Below, one piece after another: positions 30,869 to 64,000 of a stretch of DNA of 64,000 nucleotides (its first letter is position 1; each line of letters starts with the position of its first letter). The translations under genes were made by a program, and so were the position numbers. Under the pieces are notes generated by a model. It saw only the letters and a list, made by a program, of their open reading frames with translations, ran no database searches and had not been told where the DNA came from. Source of the stretch: Apricaphanius iberus (taxonomy: Eukaryota; Chordata; Actinopteri; Cyprinodontiformes; Aphaniidae); contig JAPXFQ010000899.1 of NCBI GenBank assembly GCA_028564705.1, forward strand, positions 2,790,001 to 2,854,000, read 5' to 3'.

Positions 30869-32040
30869 TGTAAAGATCTTTGATAATAAGGACACACTAA
30901 TGTACGTTTTATTTTAGATAATAAAGAATAAACATCACTGAGGCGTGTCATTTCATTTAAGATTTTACTAAATACACACAAAATATGGCTATTTTTGGGA
31001 CATGTACGGTATCCCCTAATCCTGCTATAGCTTCTTACTTTCCTTCTGATCCCAAAAGGGACCTAAGAAGTGTAAGATTTGTTTCCAAATCTCGTTCTGG
31101 CAGATTTTATGCCAGAAAAAAAAAGAAAACTATAGATAACAGAAAAAGTTATGTATAAACATTGTGCCTCCATACTCTGTGAAAAGGCGAGTGTGTGTTT
31201 GCAGAGGGATCAGTGCTCCAACATGCACTCATCGAGGATGAGCGAACAGCCTCTTCCGGACCCTCTTTTGTCTTTTCAGGCCCACTGGGACCCAGAAACA
31301 CTGCACCTATTATCACATCCGATTGTTTCAGTGTGAGGAACCACACAGACGGGAGTTTGTATATGTGTTCCTGTGTGTTTTTTTTATGTGTGTGTGTGTG
31401 TGTGTGTGTTTGTGTGTGCTGTATGGTCTTTAAAGACAGCCAAACCTTTGATGTAATATTACAGATGATCTGCTGTCCACTGTCACGCTACTGTTCCCAA
31501 CACAATAGGAGGCTAATGTTGGTATACGCCCATACTTGGAAAAAAAAATGATTTGCACAGGGTAAGACCTAGTATTGTGTTCACTGAAATGTTAGACATA
31601 TATTTGAAACCAGACATTTACACAAGCTGCTCAAAGAGAAACAGAACCATATTTAGTCTCTAATCTTTTTCAGTCTCAGGTCACTCAGAGTTATACAAAT
31701 TATTCAACACATCTCTTCTGGGATTTCTTAAATGAGCTACAGTCATAGTAATCTTACTGTACTGTATGTAACTGCTAAATAAAGTAATAAAAATCCTACA
31801 TTTATAGATGGAAATTATTTAGGTAATCCTTACTGACCAAAATTAAAAAAGCTTTGTTTGTTTTAATGTCAGACTGTTAAAAAAAGTTGTGTCTTTATGT
31901 GTTTTCAAATATCTGATTTCATCTGTAGTTGGATGAATATCATGTAGTCAAAGATGTTTGAATATGGCTGAATTTATATACAGTACAAGCTATACCAATC
32001 CAATCCCGACAAGTTTTCAGAGAGGCAGGTTATAAACCCG
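30869..32040. other. Intergenic DNA with a (TG)n microsatellite
   Basis: TG repeat at about 31387-31418. Short ORFs overlap it on both strands without recognisable products. Confidence 0.5.
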
Positions 32041-32460
32041 TTTTCGAACATGGATGGATGCATCTGAGACAGAGATTTCATTCCATATTTCCGACTATTA
32101 CAATCACACCACCATTCAGAAGTGGACATTTGCTTGTGCTTCAGGTCATTGTTCTGCTACCTAACCTGAGTGAGTTTAAGATCATTGCCGGTGGCAGGAC
32201 ATTTACCTTCAGGACAGCAGAGATCATCCTATCAGTTAGGTTTTCTAACTCTTGAATAAACAAAGCAGTCATAGACCACAAGGACTAATGTTTACACATC
32301 TTCCTAAAAGTTCAACGTTCATTTAATCAATTCACATAATATTTTCCTAGATTTTTGGGATCATCAAGATTGTTTCTGGCAAGTTGTTGATGCCCTTTTG
32401 GAGTAACTTTGATGTAGAAATATGATTTTAATTTTGGACTCAGACCTGAAGCTTCAGAAA
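32041..32460 (-). mobile_element. Decayed Tc1-like transposase remnant
   Basis: On the minus strand around 32120-32165 the text reads QNNDLKHKQMSTSEWW, a decayed form of the DNDPKH region of Tc1-like transposases. The surrounding sequence (GTGCTTCAGGTCATTGTTCT on +) is typical of their antisense. Stops are frequent and no termini were seen. Confidence 0.5.
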
Positions 32461-35224
32461 CACAAAGACAATTAAAAAGCCAGGCTTCTGTCACCAGAAG
32501 AACATTTCCAGAATTAAAGTACTATTTTACAGCAAAACATTTGAAAAACGTATCTATAGGTTTCTCTTTTGTTGAATTGATCACTGCAACAGTGTCTTCA
32601 CAGCTCTGGCTAAAAAGTCAATCACACAGCTGCAGTTGATCCAGAACAAGTTAGGAAATTCTTGAATGATTTAGATTTGTTTATTATTTAGATCTTTCGT
32701 AAATCTTTAGATTTACGAAAGATCTGTTGCTGTCGTATCAGTCTTCTAAAACACACAGGTCTTCTGGTTCAAGTTCTGTTTAGAGTTGCCTTTGATCGAT
32801 AATCACTGGAAGATAGATTCATTCTTGTCTGGATCAAACCTGTTGAGTACTTCGCTTCATTTTTGCACAGTAATGTATGGTTTCCACTTTGTTTGCTTAT
32901 TGTGTTCCTTTTTTTAAATCATATAAGTGACTGAACTACCTTGTTGCTGAAATGTGCTACCTGCACCCCTAAACCTTGACCTGACTTTGGTTGGCTCTAG
33001 GGGAGCTTCACTACTGTTCTTTGATTTCTCTATTTCTCAATAACTGGTCTAACTGTGGTTCACAGTTACATTGTCCAATCTTTACAAGCTCATCAACAAC
33101 CTACCCTCCACCAATCAGTGAAATAACCAGTCATCAAAATAGAAGTGATGTGTCTATATAAAAATGCGTGAAATATAAAAGAAAAGGCTTTTTTTCCATG
33201 TTTTTCGTATCTATTATTTCTCTCCACCCTTTTATTTATTTATTTATTTGCATACGGTCAGTATAGCCAAAAGATCAAAAGAGGACTTATGTGAGAAAAT
33301 AACAAAAACCCACCAGTACATCCAAGTTTCTTGTCACCGGAAAAACGGTTTCTGGTATTAATTTCAGTTCAAAATCAAAGTAATCAAATCAAAGTAGGCC
33401 CTGTCTTCTTGCTTTAACTTTGCACAGGCTAATAAGAGTATCCTAGTTTCTTGTTGCTGCAGTTGAATAACTTTTGTTTTTCTTGAAAACGGCACAATGC
33501 CTGTGTGTCATGTCTTCATTTAGGTTTTACATGCACTTACTGTAACATTATATATTTTCAGGATCTGTCTTCCAGTACAATTAAAACATTTTTAAACACA
33601 ATGTCTCATAAGTGTCTCTGATGTAGGTTTTTCCTTTCTTCCTTTCTTTTTAAATTAAAAGCAAACTCTCCATGACACCATAGTGCAGTCATCTATTTAA
33701 AGTAGGGGGTTGTCCAAATTGACCTTCACCATTTGTGCTCTAAGAATGATGACTTTTATGTTTTTGTCAGATACCATAAATGCAATATATTAAATATTAG
33801 TTGCAATGATAAAATAAAACATATAACTGTGTTGATTAAATATTTTATTTTTAAAAATTAAATATTGAAATAATTGCATTTGACTGGTGTGTTTTTGCGC
33901 AACTTTGGTACAGAACAAGGTGTGCCATGTTATTGAGAAAATCAGTGAAAAAAATTAAGTAAGCAAGTACAGTTATAAGTTTCCACCAAAGATTAACTCT
34001 TTGTTATCTCTGCTTGAGTCTTGCTGCATCAACAAAAAGGAGGAAGTAGACAGAGAGAGACAGATAGGGAGAGGGACGGAGGAGGAGATGTGTATACGTG
34101 CAGAGCTGCACTAATCTGCGTTGCACAGTCTGGGGGATTCCAACCAGCTGCACTGGGAGCGCTGACCTTGGCAAAGAGCATACAGTATTTCAGCCCCTGG
34201 AACAAACAAGTGTTAGATACAAGCGTCGACCGGTCAGCAGATAAATGATTGACTCACATTAATGAAGCCAAAAAATTGCACTTTACAGGAGAAGTGTGTT
34301 GCTCTGCAAATACACAAGAATAGAAGTTACATGTATCACAGGATGAGAGAGTATTCTGATCATGGCACATTATTTTATGTGACTTTGGGTTTCAGAAAGA
34401 TTTGTTCGAACCTTTGTGTGTAACTTTCTGTCACTGCTGGAATGAAATCAAGAGTAAATTGATTGTAAATTGAAAATGAACTTACCATGTACTCCAACAG
34501 TAAGCTAGAAATATTTCCTTCACCAGATCCCTATTACCCATTGGGCACATTATCTACTCTCATTTCTCTGCCCACATTGAAAGTTAACATTTGCCAACGT
34601 TATGAACAGCTTTCCGGAGTCAAGCACTTCCTGTCGCATCTTATGTTTTTAGGTTTATATCAATTACATGCATCACATTTTAGCATCAGCAAAGTTTCAG
34701 TAAAATTTTACACTTGGACCTTTAGCACTATGATATAATTTAATCATTTTTATGGTCACATTGCAATGTCACATGGCTGAGATGAGATGTTTCTCAAAGG
34801 ATTTCACTTAAAGTCAAATAATGGGTCCCTAGATGCAATACTTTCTTTGTATTTCCCATACATGAAGCTGAAATAAGATATTTATGTGTAATGTAATTAA
34901 GGAAACATGCCCTCTTTTCACAATGTTTTTTTTTTAAACATACCATCAGATGTTGTTTTTTTCCTGTTGTAGGTCAATTAAAATCATCAAAATAATTTTG
35001 CTTTGCTAAATAATAAAATGATGAGAGTTTTTGTTGTTCTTTTTTAGAAGTTTAATTTCTATCTTTCTTCGAACGCATAGGTTTCTGTCGATTTCTATAA
35101 TACTCTAAAGCATTGCCTTTTAAACTGTATGATCTGGGTAAAATGTTGTGAGTGCTTCCAAAAGCTAGTTTGCTGGAATTCTCTCCTCTTCGTCCTGACA
35201 AAGCTGCTGTAGCTGAGTCAGGTT
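32461..35224. other. Intergenic DNA, mostly AT-rich
   Basis: A TTTA repeat lies at about 33231-33250. 34020-34290 is a GC-richer patch of unknown nature. No gene is called. Confidence 0.45.
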
Positions 35225-35500
35225 TGTAGACAACTTCACTCACACCCGACTTTTCAGCTCTGCCCGCAATCTTAAGAGATTTAAATCAGGCCTTTGTGAT
35301 GTCGACTCCAACACATTTTTTAATATGATCCTTAGGCCACTTTGTAACTAATTTTGTGGTATGATTAGAATCATACATTGGGAAGACCTATTTATGCCTA
35401 AATTTCTTTGCTGATGTCTTGAGATTCTGCAACAAATAGTTTTCATAATGTTCTTTACACAAGATGCTAGCTTTTTTTTATGCACCAAGAATAATAATAT
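35225..35500 (-). mobile_element. Decayed Tc1-like transposase remnant
   Basis: Phrases such as CAGGCCTTTGTGATGTCGAC, GATCCTTAGGCCACTTTG and GATGTCTTGAGATTCTGCAA on + are the antisense of a common fish Tc1-like transposase. On minus it reads MYDSNHTTKLVTKWPKDH. It is broken by stops. Confidence 0.6.
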
Positions 35501-36229
35501 TAACGATAATAGTATTACGGAAAACTATCTGGTGGTGAAATTTTGCTAGTTTTAAGAACCACTTTTTAGACGGGGTGGTGTTCTCAAATTTGAAATCTTC
35601 CCCTTTTTTTCCACTTTTTCCCATGTACAGTGTTTAAAATACCTATTCAGCTCGTCTTTGCATGTGGGACACAAAGTTGGACTGAGACCAGAAAAGGACC
35701 TTGGAGAGCCTTTTATCCAAAGTTTGCATTGAAATGGGAGATATAATGTGGGCATGCTAGTTCTGTGCCCTGACCCTGAGTCCCTAATCCTCCATGGTGA
35801 GGCATTAATTTCCTGCCGTAACCCCTGGCCTGGCTACATGACAGCACATTACCTCAATTCTTCCAGCAAACCAAACATAGAAAACGAACAAGAAAATTCC
35901 CAGTGTAAGCAAAGATTTATAGCACTGAGGTCAGAGACAGTTCAGAATTACGGGTGACACAATATAGATTTGGAGACGTTTGGTTATTTAGTATATAGAT
36001 AATGTATTGCCATTTAATTCTTAAATTGTACAGATGTCCACAAAAGAAAATGCTGTCTGTTTTGATTAAACATGCTATAAACACACAGGTTTAGACAAAA
36101 ACTCATTACATGCATTTTTTTAAATAATTGTCTAAAATTATTCTGTTGTTCTCACAGTCTGAAATTACATTGTAGAATATTGATTTTGCAGGGCAAATAC
36201 TTTTAGATTATGTAAATGTAGCAATGCAC
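35501..36229. other. Intergenic DNA, probable repeat debris
   Basis: Moderate GC with no coding signature. It may extend the Tc1-like remnant beside it, but I cannot confirm this. Confidence 0.35.
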
Positions 36230-36650
36230 ACAACAGGGGACCAGGCAGGGTTCGATCCAGAGACTCCCAGGTGAGAGTCATGCGCTCTAATCATACAGCC
36301 AAAGCTAATATTCCACTGCCCAAGTGACCAGGGGACATAATTTGTCGGAGCCACCGTGACAGGACCCCACAATGTCACATCCCCCCCCTTTCTGGAAGCA
36401 CGTCCTCATGCCCTGCGCAGGGTGCCACAAATTTCGAGTCCAGGGATCAGTACACATGGACCCTGCCAGCAATGCCAAATGTGGCAAGGTGCACAAGAGG
36501 GCCCTGGTGGGATTTGATCCCCAGACTCCTAATTAAGCGTCATGTGCTGCAACCATTCAGTCGAAAGAATATCTTGTTGGCCAAGTGGCCAGTGCACATT
36601 ATTTGTCGGATGCATAGTAACAGGAACCCACACTGTCACATAAATAGTAC
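36230..36650 (-). mobile_element. Tandem pair of tRNA-derived SINE-like units
   Basis: On the minus strand, unit 1 has an A-box-like TGGCTGTATGATTAGAGCGC (36281-36300) and a B-box-like GGATCGAACCC (36248-36258). Unit 2 repeats the order about 262 bp away, with a weaker B-box (GGATCAAATCCC, near 36509-36520). Shared tails read ATTTGTCGGA and CCCACA-TGTCACAT. Both units are diverged, so active transcription is doubtful. Confidence 0.55.
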
Positions 36651-37249
36651 ATGTAGTTGGCTATTATAATAAAATCAATTATTCATACTTTTCTTCAAGC
36701 ATTAGTAAGATTTGCTGTTTGCTAACAGTTCTTTCCCAATGATTCTATCATGTTCGGGCAAAAGGTGGAGTGCACCCTGGATAGTTCTCCAGTGTTTCTC
36801 AGGGCAACAAAAACTGTTTTATTTGCTCAGTCAAAGGAGTGGTATTTTTTGATTTTCTTTGTAAAACTTAGCATTAGTTCAGACAACCAGAGCTTTTTAT
36901 ATTTTTTTTCAACTGAATGCAATGCACCTCTGCAGGCAGGTGGGAGTAAAACCAGGGACTTGCCAAGAGCACTGATCATGCAAGAACCACTATGGACTTT
37001 AGTGGGATTTTTTTATTTATTTACCAATTAGAGATATTGTTAGTTTTGTCACTCAAGGGATGAAGTAATTTAACAATCTTATTTCAGAAAATGTTCCTCT
37101 GCATCATAGGTGATTTTAAGCTAGCATTTTGTTTTCTTCCCAAGTTGACAAGTGTCTTTTTTCTGCAATGCTGCAGCAGCTAACTTTCCACATTCTGTAA
37201 CAATACAGAGCGGATAATGCCGGCGCAATTGAACGTCGGCGGTACATGC

Positions 37250-37600
37250 AGGTCACATGGTTTGCATGCATGCAAATGACAGGCGGGAGTAGAAACAGAG
37301 GGCCATGGTAGGAGGGGGACGGGGGAGGGAGGCAGACAGAAACTCGGGGCGCTCCTCGACACAACGGGGATCGGTGGTTGCTAAGAGCATCCCCCCTCCG
37401 TCCGGGGTTTAATGTGTCAGAGCGGTATTTGATTCCCGTCACCACCTGGGCATTATTTATAAGCGACGCAAAAAAAAAAATTTGATTGGACGTACCGCCG
37501 AGCAGAACAGACACTCCCGGAAATAACATGCGTACTCTCAGCCTGTCACGTAGGCTCGCTGAGGATTTCCATTGCTGTATGGCTGCCGTAGGTAGGTAAG
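37250..37600 (+). promoter_or_regulatory. egln2: Candidate egln2 promoter and 5' UTR exon
   Basis: A GC-rich, CpG-containing island in AT-rich surroundings holds a TATA-like TTATTTATAAGC at 37453-37464 and, downstream, a perfect GTAAGT donor at 37596-37601. A good acceptor (ACTCTCCACAG) at 39631-39641 begins the first coding exon. A TCACGTAGG at about 37547 contains an ACGTG core (minus strand), compatible with an HRE or E-box. The spliced 5' exon is inferred. Confidence 0.4.
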
Positions 37601-37601
37601 T

Positions 37602-39641
37602 GCCTACTGCGTTCTCGCACCGACAGATTTCACATGCTTTATTCACGTTTCACAACGCTGTTTACGATAAAGAAGCACATTTTAAATTAAATCAAAAATG
37701 GATATAATATGCATTTTATATTCTGCTAAATGTTATTCCAGGAATGTATGTGGGCTGTCTATTAAGTTGGTGATCAAAACCAGACAAAGACGAAATAAAT
37801 TATTTTTATACTTGCGTAATCGAAATTGTTTTAAATTTTAATCGTGAACAATTGTTTTTACAGCAATAAGACTGCCTACTTAGATTTTAATTTGTCATCG
37901 TATACAGTAATTTAATAATCCATCTAAAATAGTAATTTTTTTTGCCTTTACCGTATCTGGGATACATTTATGACAGATATAGGTTTTTGAGACATAAAGG
38001 AGACAGAAAGTGACTGTTTAGCAGTGACTGTTTAGCCTGTGTGTAAAGTGACAAGGCATTACTTATGTTTGGCATTTTGTTTTTTAACTGTTCAGATCAA
38101 ATCAGAAGACATACAGGAATGCAGGGCTTTTTGTAGCACCATTTAATATTTAAGGTTTACTCACAAAGGCTTACTGTCAGAGCTGCACCAAGAATATTTA
38201 GGGTCCCGAGCAAATTTTTATTTGGGGTCCCTTTGCCAGTTAACACCACACGCACCAGCCACCTTCCCAAACCCTCATAAAAATTATCTTTCTATCATCT
38301 GTCTGTTCACCAATTATGTTGTCTGCACTGTCCTCTAAAAATGCTATATTTCATTTAAACGTGTCTCATGGTTTCATGGCATAGTTCTTGGCAGTTTTCA
38401 GTTATAAAAATATCAGATTTTACAATAAAGAATATAACCATATGAAGGGGCTGCTATAAGTCAGTTAGGTGACATTTATCCTAACAACTAAAGGGCAGAA
38501 CATTTTTCTGTGACTATATTGTAACATTGAAATTAATCCAATATTTCTGTTAATTTGGGTTTGAACTCTCCTCACGTCTTAGGAAATAAACTTTCAGAAT
38601 TTTGGTTTTTAAAATGTTGTAACTTTACATTATCTACGCACATGATTTGGTATCATTAATAGGCCATTTTATTGTTTTTCATATTGACACGATTTCAATA
38701 AAATAATAATAAATATTTAATTAACCTAAATAAGTTAATTAACTATACAGATAAATAATTTGATTTGTTACATTTATAAAGCGATGTAATATTGATAACA
38801 ATGGCAGAAATTTCCCTCCCCTCTTACTTTAATACATCATATAATAAAGATGACAGATAAATTAAATGTATATCATAGGCGTTAGCAGACAGCTGCTAAA
38901 TAATCAAACAATATATAAATAAAAATGCTTTTAACTTAATTATAGCAAAGTTCAGTAACAATTTTTTTTAAATTTATATCACATGATTTACACAGGTTAA
39001 TGTAGAGCATCTTTATTTTTTTTATTGTATGAATTTGATATATATATACATTTTGTATATTTTTTTAAAGTGATTAGTGTATTGGATGGGCTCAGTCTAT
39101 TACAATAATTTTTAAAGAAGTATTAGATATAAATATATATATATAGTGAATGTGTTTTATATTTTAGATGTGTTAAGTTACAAAAGATACAATAACCGTA
39201 AGTAGAAAAATCATCACATCAAATTTGATTTAATTATGTGTATAAATTCCTTAATCATGGCATTATTAGCTGATTTTATGTTTTCTGAGCTGTCATCCAT
39301 TATGGCATAATTTTGCTCACGTGAGGGATTTTAATATCAAATTGTGCTAAACATTTTTTAAAAGTTTTCGTAATTTTTTTTACGGTACATTTGCTTGTTG
39401 ATTTTTTTAAAATCACTTAATGCAATTAAAACTTCTTTTTAGCTTAGATTATTATTTAATAATTTTGACTTTTTTGTGTATGTATTAAATTGTGGCAAAT
39501 TTGACCTTTCATACCATACAACAGCCTTTGCATGTTGCATCACACAAACTTCTGGATTTATTTTCTAGTGCTCACCATAACAGATGGTCGGCACTACACC
39601 TATATATAGACCTAAAACCCATATCGTTTTACTCTCCACAG
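37602..39641 (+). other. Putative egln2 5' UTR intron, very AT-rich
   Basis: No coding or RNA feature seen. 38190-38250 (TTAGGGTCCCGAGCAAAT, TTTGGGGTCCCTTTG) may be a decayed hAT fragment. Confidence 0.4.
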
Positions 39642-60566
<20,925 letters not shown>

Positions 60567-61121
60567 AAACTCTCCAAGTGTCCACAGAGCACACTAAAAG
60601 TATTATGTGCCTTCCTGTACTGCTAATAGATGCTATGATCACAAAGGGAGGCACAGTGAAAGAGTCTGCTGCAGCTCCACTCCGCTTGATTCACTCAGCG
60701 AGCTACACGGTAAAGATCAGGCTGCTGATCAAACACCTGGCAGAAATGACAGGAACACAGCAGATTGGCTAGGATGCCAATGGTGGGATCTAAAGATATG
60801 AGACTGGATGAAAAAAAAAAAAAGACTTTGACATCTCTGAGTAGTCCCCCTCCTAAAAAACACTGTTATTTTGTTGCAGTTCTGCTTCTTCACTTATCAG
60901 CAATGTTGTGGTGTATTAACATATCATTGCAAGGACATGCAAATTGTTGAAATTTAAGTCCTAGATTTCTTTATCTTACTTGTAAGTGACGGTAGCTTCT
61001 TGGCAGATCGGATGTATTTGAAAAACAACTAAGGATCAGATATTGACTTCTGACTCAACATTTACCCCAAACATTTCATATTAGCGCAGAACAACTTTAC
61101 ACCATAGTGTAATTCCTGATG
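60567..61121 (+). other. egln2: egln2 3' UTR (start)
   Basis: Non-coding sequence after the stop. Short ORFs here lack domains. Confidence 0.5.
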
Positions 61122-62022
61122 AGTGCATCTCAATAAGTTGGAATATTATTGTAACGTTATTGATTCCTTAAATGAGGTCATATATTGATTTTATTGATTT
61201 CTGATCATTTTGGTCATTAAACCATGTATTGGTATTTTTGGAAGTGTTGGCAACTGCCAAGTCCTGCTGAAAAATCGAATTTTTATCTTTGTAAAACTCC
61301 TCAGCGAAGGGAAGCATGAAGAGCTCAAAGCATGTCTGAAATGTAAATGTCATAAGACAGTGGACCAACACCAGCAGCTGGCATTGCTATCTATGAAAAC
61401 TTTATTTGGATTTGTAACGCTTTATGCTTCTTCCAGTTGTAGCCCATGTTCTGGATACATCGGTTTGTGTAGTCGGTCCACACTTTATAAAGCCCCTCCA
61501 ATGTCTTTGCTTCAGAATCCTCTCAAGGCTACAATTATCCCTCTTACTGGTGGAAAGTTTTCCCTTCCACTCAACTTTCCACTAATATGATTGGACATTG
61601 CAGCTTGGTTTTTATATGGCCTCAGCTTCACAGTTTTCCCATGGCTGCAGATCTCCCTAATCCTTATGCAATGTTTTCTTACAGTTTTTTCTTCCACTCA
61701 ACTTCCTAATATGATTTGAAACAGCCCTGTACGAACAGCCACAATCTAGCAATGTCTTTTTTTTGGGCTTATTTTGTGGAAGGTGTTGATAACTATTGAA
61801 CAACTCTCAAGTCAGCAGTCAGTTACCCCCTTGAATGTGCACCGGGTTCCTCCTAAGTTTTTTCTTCATTGAATTGCGGGTTTCCTTTTGTCTTAATCAT
61901 CTAAATAAAAAAAAACGGCACTCTGTGTATTGACTCTATACAAAATAAGTATTATTTGCTGAATTTTATTACTAAAACAAATTAACTTTTCAATATTTGT
62001 TCTGATTGATTGAGATGCACCT
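61122..62022 (-). mobile_element. Degenerate Tc1/mariner element
   Basis: The termini AGTGCATCTCAATAAGTTG and the inverted AGGTGCATCTCAATCAAT match the MITE family at 51250-51582. Minus strand 61371-61168 reads FQQDLAVANTSKNTNTWFND, a decayed FQQDLAPAHT catalytic region. Stops and frameshifts occur upstream of it. Confidence 0.75.
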
Positions 62023-63002
62023 ATGTAACACGCGTGCACATACATTTTGTTTTTTTACTTTGAATTAAAGCTCAACATAAAGGCTGCGAAATCCACAATA
62101 AAATGAAAAATATGTGGTTTGTTCAGCATGTTGAAGGAGGTCTGCACACAGATCACACCTGACATAAGAGGCAGGCTGTTTTATTAAACAGCACAAAGAC
62201 AGGGGCTCGTACAAGTCTGCTGAGTGTGTTTATATTGCCTATTTATGCGTTCTGACCAAGATGTATCAAATCTGCCTGGGAAATTCCTCTGCAAAAAAAA
62301 AAGGACGTAGACAACCGCTTAATACAGGAAGGTTTTTCCTAATCTTATGACTAAAAATCTTATTTGGTCTTTAAACTGAAGACAAAGTTTAAAGATTTTT
62401 TATTTCCAACTAAACGCTGTGGTTGAAATATTTGCTTGCTCACATTTGGGATTGAGTATTTTTGGGTGTATATGTGAGTGTGACGATTTCCACTGCGCTG
62501 CAGAGGGGAGTAGCAGGTGATGTCTCAGTGTTTCGCTTGATTGGTTGAAGAGAAGGTTATTAGAAAAAAATTGAAAAGCACTTTATTGTTGAAATAAATG
62601 CCATGTGTGAATGATAGAAAATAGTGTAAAAGATTTCTGTAAATGCCTTTTAATGCTTTGGATGATATGGTATTCAAATGCAATACAAACTACAACCGTG
62701 AAAATAAATGTTTTGACTTGTTTTGAATTATTTAATTGAAGGTCTTTTTTTTTTCTTCCTAAAAATTGTATTAATTTACTAGGAGACCATGGAAATAAAA
62801 CAAGTTAAAAGTTTTAATTTTTCTATTTTAGATTAGACAAATCTATATTGAATTAAAAATAGTCATCGTATATTCGGTCAAAGCTACCAATACAGATTAA
62901 TTGATTGTAATGAAATGTATTTGGAAAATTTGCAGAAATTATCAAACAATTGATTTTTATTCAATTTTACAAAAGAGAGGAATATATTGTTTTCATCATC
63001 AT
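62023..63002 (+). promoter_or_regulatory. egln2: Downstream egln2 DNA with candidate poly(A) signals
   Basis: AATAAA is at 62097-62102, with further copies near 62594 and 62703. Which one ends the egln2 transcript is unknown; the Tc1-like element would lie in the 3' UTR if these are used. Confidence 0.4.
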
Positions 63003-63058
63003 TCTTTATTTATATAGTGCTTTTAGTGGCCGAATAGCACTCAAGGCGCTGAACACGG
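63003..63058 (-). repeat. Common fish repeat fragment (LINE 3'-end-like)
   Basis: CTTTATTTATATAGTGCTTT and CAAGGCGCTGAAC resemble the reverse of AAAGCGCTATATAAATAAA-type LINE 3' ends. Confidence 0.4.
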
Positions 63059-64000
63059 CAAGACCATACAGATATAGAAAAAAGACACATAAAAACCAAA
63101 CAAAACCACTATAAAACCAGAAGTATATTAAAAGAACCTGAAATTATTATTGAGTAGTCCTAAAAGCAATAGTATAAAAGTGTGTCTTTAGCTGCTTCTT
63201 GAAAAGTGACAGCTTTGGCGCACACCTGACAACGAGAGGTAACGCATTTTGCCATAATGTCTTTAAAGTAGAGCTTGGATTGACAGACGCCTCAAAGGTA
63301 GGGTGTACAGGCAGAGTTAATGGGATGGTTTGTAATATTTCTTGTAGACTTATTTTTATACCTACTGCTTCTGCTGTTTTTGTTTTTTGTATCCGGGAGT
63401 GGGATTTGGGTACTTAGATTTTTAGACAGTAATTCAACACTTCTGAAGTCTTGGGTTTTGAACAGTATCCAAGTTTGTGTCTTGTGCATATAGCATGCTG
63501 TGAAACTTTAAAAAACTTTGAAATACTTTTTTATGATGGTTGGTATTTCAATAATCCAGTTTTATGCATGGAAATACACAACCTGTCTTTGTTCCTTTGG
63601 TAGCTGAAGGCATGAAAGGGGAACAAATTAATAAATTAATTTGTAGAATATATTAGTCAGCATCACAACCAGTTGCAACTCTGACTGGGTTTCAAACAGT
63701 TATGCATTTTACTCAGATATGGCCCCATTCCAAATCAGACAATGGCAATGTAAGTTTAATGCAGGTAAGTGTTTTGGAGTCCTCATATAGTACAGTATCA
63801 GTCCTGAATAGGCCAAAGCTGATCTGATAATGGGGAGAACAAATGCATCTTCCTATTGTCTTATTACAACTCAAAATGTCAAAGGGCATAAACGCTATTT
63901 CATTAACATTTGAAAGTCCTCACATTTACATTGGTTGTTTTGTTTTTTACTCAGGCTGGAGCTGGTGCATGGCTAGTGATCTTCCTCTGTGAAACATATG
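63059..64000. other. Downstream intergenic DNA, nothing recognised
   Basis: AT-rich to the end of the window. Two overlapping antisense ORFs near 63199-63489 have no recognisable domain. Confidence 0.5.

Noticed and set aside
37116..37646. 176-codon minus-strand ORF in the GC-rich island
   Set aside because: No domain, odd composition, and it overlaps a likely promoter island where long ORFs arise by chance.

Overview
This is vertebrate nuclear DNA, almost certainly from a teleost fish. The evidence is GT-AG spliced genes with long AT-rich introns and a dense load of fish-type transposons (Rex3-like LINE, many Tc1-like elements, hAT-type short elements, tRNA-derived SINE-like units). I can assemble three protein-coding genes exon by exon, with all junctions keeping frame. 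They are the 3' part of npas1 (+, 1-11819; the bHLH and N-terminal exons lie upstream of the window), tmem160 (-, 28268 down to 22076, complete CDS) and egln2/PHD1 (+, 39834-60566, complete CDS).

Layout: 1-11819 carries seven npas1 coding exons whose introns hold hAT-like elements, a Rex3-type LINE and a composite Tc1-like wreck. 11820-22075 is the npas1 3' UTR and an AT-rich intergenic stretch shared with the 3' end of tmem160. The two genes are convergent (tail to tail), as NPAS1 and TMEM160 are on human 19q13.32. 22076-28268 is tmem160, with four coding exons including a 25-nt microexon and an 1152-bp hAT-type element with a perfect 8-bp target duplication in one intron. 28269-39641 is intergenic and upstream egln2 sequence, with a plausible egln2 promoter and 5' UTR exon near 37.45-37.6 kb. 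39642-60566 is egln2, whose 14.9-kb first coding intron holds a near-intact Tc1-like DD38E transposon, LINE and SINE remains and possible conserved non-coding blocks. 60567-64000 is 3' UTR and downstream repeat-rich DNA.

Functional theme: npas1 is a bHLH-PAS transcriptional repressor, and egln2 is the 2-oxoglutarate oxygenase that hydroxylates HIF-alpha, itself a bHLH-PAS protein. In humans NPAS3 and EGLN3 are neighbours, so NPAS1-EGLN2 linkage here looks like the sister half of an ancient NPAS-EGLN paralogon. tmem160 encodes a small multi-pass membrane protein thought to be mitochondrial.

I found no novel molecular system, no CRISPR array, no virus and no toxin locus. The most interesting material is the mobile DNA (a DD38E transposon one base from an open frame, elements nested in elements, target duplications), three CTCF-like motifs in the same orientation, a cluster of upstream ORFs in front of egln2, and the microexon. 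Coordinates come from reading the sequence directly; database searches were not possible.
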